A stretch of DNA of 8,106 nucleotides, from positions 1-8,106 of the forward strand of contig JALOPK010000274.1 of the NCBI GenBank assembly GCA_025453925.1, written 5' to 3'. The translations under genes and the position numbers were made by a program. This DNA comes from Candidatus Eiseniibacteriota bacterium (lineage in GTDB: Bacteria; JAFGKV01). Of this stretch, positions 6,414 to 8,106 are shown piece after piece. Positions within the stretch are counted from its first letter, which is position 1; every line of letters starts with the position of its first letter. The notes under the pieces are model-generated. The model saw nothing but the letters and a program-made list of their open reading frames with translations, did not search any database and had not been told where the DNA came from.

Positions 6414-8021
6414 CTAGGGGATGTCAGTGCCGAACTCCGCTTCCCCGACACGGTTGGATCGGGCGAGTTCCGATTCGGACTCGTTGACCGCCGTCACCAG
6501 ATACGTCCAGTTGACATCGGGGTCGCCGATGCCCTCGCCGCTCAACCACGTCGTCGCGCCGGACGGAAGAATGTCGAGGCGGAACTGGTAGCCGGGAGCC
6601 GAGCCGGGTGAGAACCACGGCAGGTTCGGCGCGCCGAATACCCAAAATGACGCTGCCTCCCCGACCGGCGACCACGTGAGCGTCAGGTTGCTCCCCTCAA
6701 CCAGTCCGCTGAGCACCATCGGGCCGGCTCCGGCCTCTCCGTGGAGGACCACCTGCATGGACGGCTCATCGGGATCGTTGGTCGTCAACGCGAGAAACGC
6801 CTCATGGACACCCGGCTCCTGGGGCATGAACGAGACGACGACCGTGTCCGCACCGAACGGCGCCACGAAGAAATGCGAACGGTCGGCCGCGAACTCCGGT
6901 GCGGTCACGCCGAGGGTGCGCACGGAGAGGTAATCGCTGCCGAGGTTCCGGACTTCCATTCCCCAGGATGACGTCGAACCAACCGCGACCATGCCGAAGT
7001 CGTGGCTGGGTTCGGGGAGTGCGACATCCACGTCAAGGATTCCCGCCACCGTGCACCGCATGCTGTCGGTCGTGGCGTTGCCGCCCAGGTCGCTGGCCCG
7101 CATGAAGACCCAGTAGTCGCCTGGGTCAAAGTCACTGGTGTTCCAAGCTCTCGCGGCGTCGGATGATTCGACGTAGCCGTCACCGTCGGTGTTCGACACG
7201 ATGAAGTAGAAGCTGCGGTTGTCATAGTCCGCCTCGGTCGGCATCGGGGATTGGAGCCGGTAGATCACGCCAACCGTGCCATCGCCGGGAATCTGCCCCG
7301 AGAAGGTCACTGCGGTGGTGGCGGGGATCGACTGGGTTGCCCCGTAGAGCCAGGCCTCGATTCGCCACGGGTTGAGGCGCCACTGCGGCAACCCTACCAC
7401 ATCGGAAATCTTCGCGACGATGTCCACGCTTCCGCTGAGCGCATCGGGGTCGACCACGCCTCCCGAGGCTTGGGCCACGAACGCGAAGCGCCGTCCCTGG
7501 TAGGTCGTCTCGAACGCGGGAGAAACGTCGTCCGTGTGGGGAGTCATGAACGCCAGCGGGTTGTCGATTGACGTATACCACGACCAGGGGTACCCACCTT
7601 CGCCGCGTACCTTGTTGAAGTGAACGTGGTGGAAGCTCGCGACGGGCCAGGCGGCGGTGGTGCCGATGTAGTCGTTGACGCCAACCTCATCGCCGATATC
7701 GAACTGCATGGTCGCCGAGGAGATGTGCCAGTAGAGCCAACCGAGCCCTTCCGGCGCCGGTTGTCCGATCATGATCCCGCTGTACCAGGGGTCGGAGTAC
7801 GTGATATGCGTGAGCGTGCCGTCGGAGACGGAGTAGGTTTCTTCAGGACCGGCAGGAGTAACGAGATCGATCCCGTCGTGGTAGTAAGGGCCGGAGCCGT
7901 AGTTCTGAAACTCGCCATAGTGATTCCCGAGGCCGTGCGGCTCATTGAACGGCATGTAGGGCCAGGGCTCCGCGCTGAGGCGGGTGACATGGGCAGCGGC
8001 CATCGTCAGCGCCGCCAGCAC
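6414..8021 (-). CDS. secreted M23/LytM-type peptidase with ASH-like and FN3-like domains
   Basis: The frame gives 535 residues from GTG 8021. An M23 domain spans about 28-160: HDGID supplies His48 and Asp52 (HxxxD), His99 sits in YWHI, and HHVHF gives His132 and His134 (HxH). All zinc-binding and catalytic positions are present, so it is probably active against peptidoglycan cross-links or another glycine-rich peptide. Residues 165-330 look beta-rich and unassigned. Residues 331-430 resemble an ASH/Hydin-type domain (FGMVAVGS, EVRNLGS, FMPQEPG, TTNDPDEP). Residues 434-535 resemble an FN3 domain ending in SNRVGE. No T9SS or LPXTG tail is seen. The N-terminus is uncertain: GTG 8021 begins inside the hydrophobic core, lacks a ribosome site and omits the basic WRGR just before it. 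The frame stays open to 8106 without an in-frame ATG, GTG or TTG, so translation may begin outside the window. The gene is separated from the vor operon by 187 bases. Confidence 0.85.
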   Translation of the reverse strand: MLAALTMAAAHVTRLSAEPWPYMPFNEPHGLGNHYGEFQNYGSGPYYHDGIDLVTPAGPEETYSVSDGTLTHITYSDPWYSGIMIGQPAPEGLGWLYWHISSATMQFDIGDEVGVNDYIGTTAAWPVASFHHVHFNKVRGEGGYPWSWYTSIDNPLAFMTPHTDDVSPAFETTYQGRRFAFVAQASGGVVDPDALSGSVDIVAKISDVVGLPQWRLNPWRIEAWLYGATQSIPATTAVTFSGQIPGDGTVGVIYRLQSPMPTEADYDNRSFYFIVSNTDGDGYVESSDAARAWNTSDFDPGDYWVFMRASDLGGNATTDSMRCTVAGILDVDVALPEPSHDFGMVAVGSTSSWGMEVRNLGSDYLSVRTLGVTAPEFAADRSHFFVAPFGADTVVVSFMPQEPGVHEAFLALTTNDPDEPSMQVVLHGEAGAGPMVLSGLVEGSNLTLTWSPVGEAASFWVFGAPNLPWFSPGSAPGYQFRLDILPSGATTWLSGEGIGDPDVNWTYLVTAVNESESELARSNRVGEAEFGTDIP

Positions 8022-8106
8022 CCATATCGCCCGGCCGCGCCACGGGGTCGGCGCGCCAGGCCCGGCCGCGGCACCGCCGGACCGCGGACGTGACCCTGCC
8101 CGGTGG

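Noticed and set aside
5018-6487. Long plus-strand open frame (489 codons) opposite vorB and the ferredoxin gene
   Set aside because: Its translation has no recognisable domain, it lies wholly opposite well-identified genes, and long antisense frames are expected in GC-rich coding DNA.
1-8106. CRISPR arrays, tRNA or rRNA genes, insertion sequences
   Set aside because: I saw no regularly spaced repeats, no cloverleaf-like segment, no transposase motif and no terminal inverted repeats; nearly all bases belong to the seven genes.

Overview
The window reads as ordinary bacterial chromosome from a GC-rich organism (roughly two thirds G+C by eye). All seven recognisable genes lie on the minus strand, so the text below runs from right to left. 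Two features shape a weak guess at the source. One is a ferredoxin-dependent, normally oxygen-sensitive 2-oxoacid oxidoreductase, which suggests anaerobic metabolism. The other is a secreted protein combining an M23 peptidase, an ASH/Hydin-like domain and an FN3-like tail ending in SNRVGE, a style common in poorly cultivated FCB-type lineages such as Eisenbacteria. The lineage is inference; no rRNA, tRNA or other marker gene is present.

Right part (8021-6414): a secreted M23/LytM-type metallopeptidase with a complete set of active-site residues and beta-rich C-terminal domains. The reading frame stays open to the right edge, so its true N-terminus may lie outside the window. A 187-base spacer (6227-6413) follows. 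It holds a GC-rich hairpin just after the peptidase stop and a weak candidate promoter for the next operon.

Middle (6226-3591): a compact three-gene operon for a 2-oxoacid:ferredoxin oxidoreductase of the 2-ketoisovalerate (VOR) type. It encodes a two-cluster ferredoxin subunit, an alpha subunit (VorB) and a fused TPP-binding beta plus gamma subunit (VorA). Each start has a good Shine-Dalgarno sequence, and vorB and vorA overlap as TGATG. VorB looks about 35 residues short at its C-terminus.

Left part (3577-1): three genes continue in the same direction with almost no spacing. They are a GT-C/ArnT-like membrane glycosyltransferase, a second large polytopic membrane protein with GT-C-like motifs, and an SGNH hydrolase that runs off the left edge. 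Together they look like an envelope or extracellular glycan assembly and modification set. Spacing suggests they could be co-transcribed with the oxidoreductase, although the functions appear unrelated.

The most striking non-coding signal is at the junction of the two membrane-protein genes (2176-2213). A perfect 11-bp hairpin places the downstream ATG in its 6-base loop, and its 3' arm can instead form a second hairpin with a GGAA tetraloop. This looks like a translational-coupling switch. I see no CRISPR array, transposon, RNA gene or obviously new multi-gene system.
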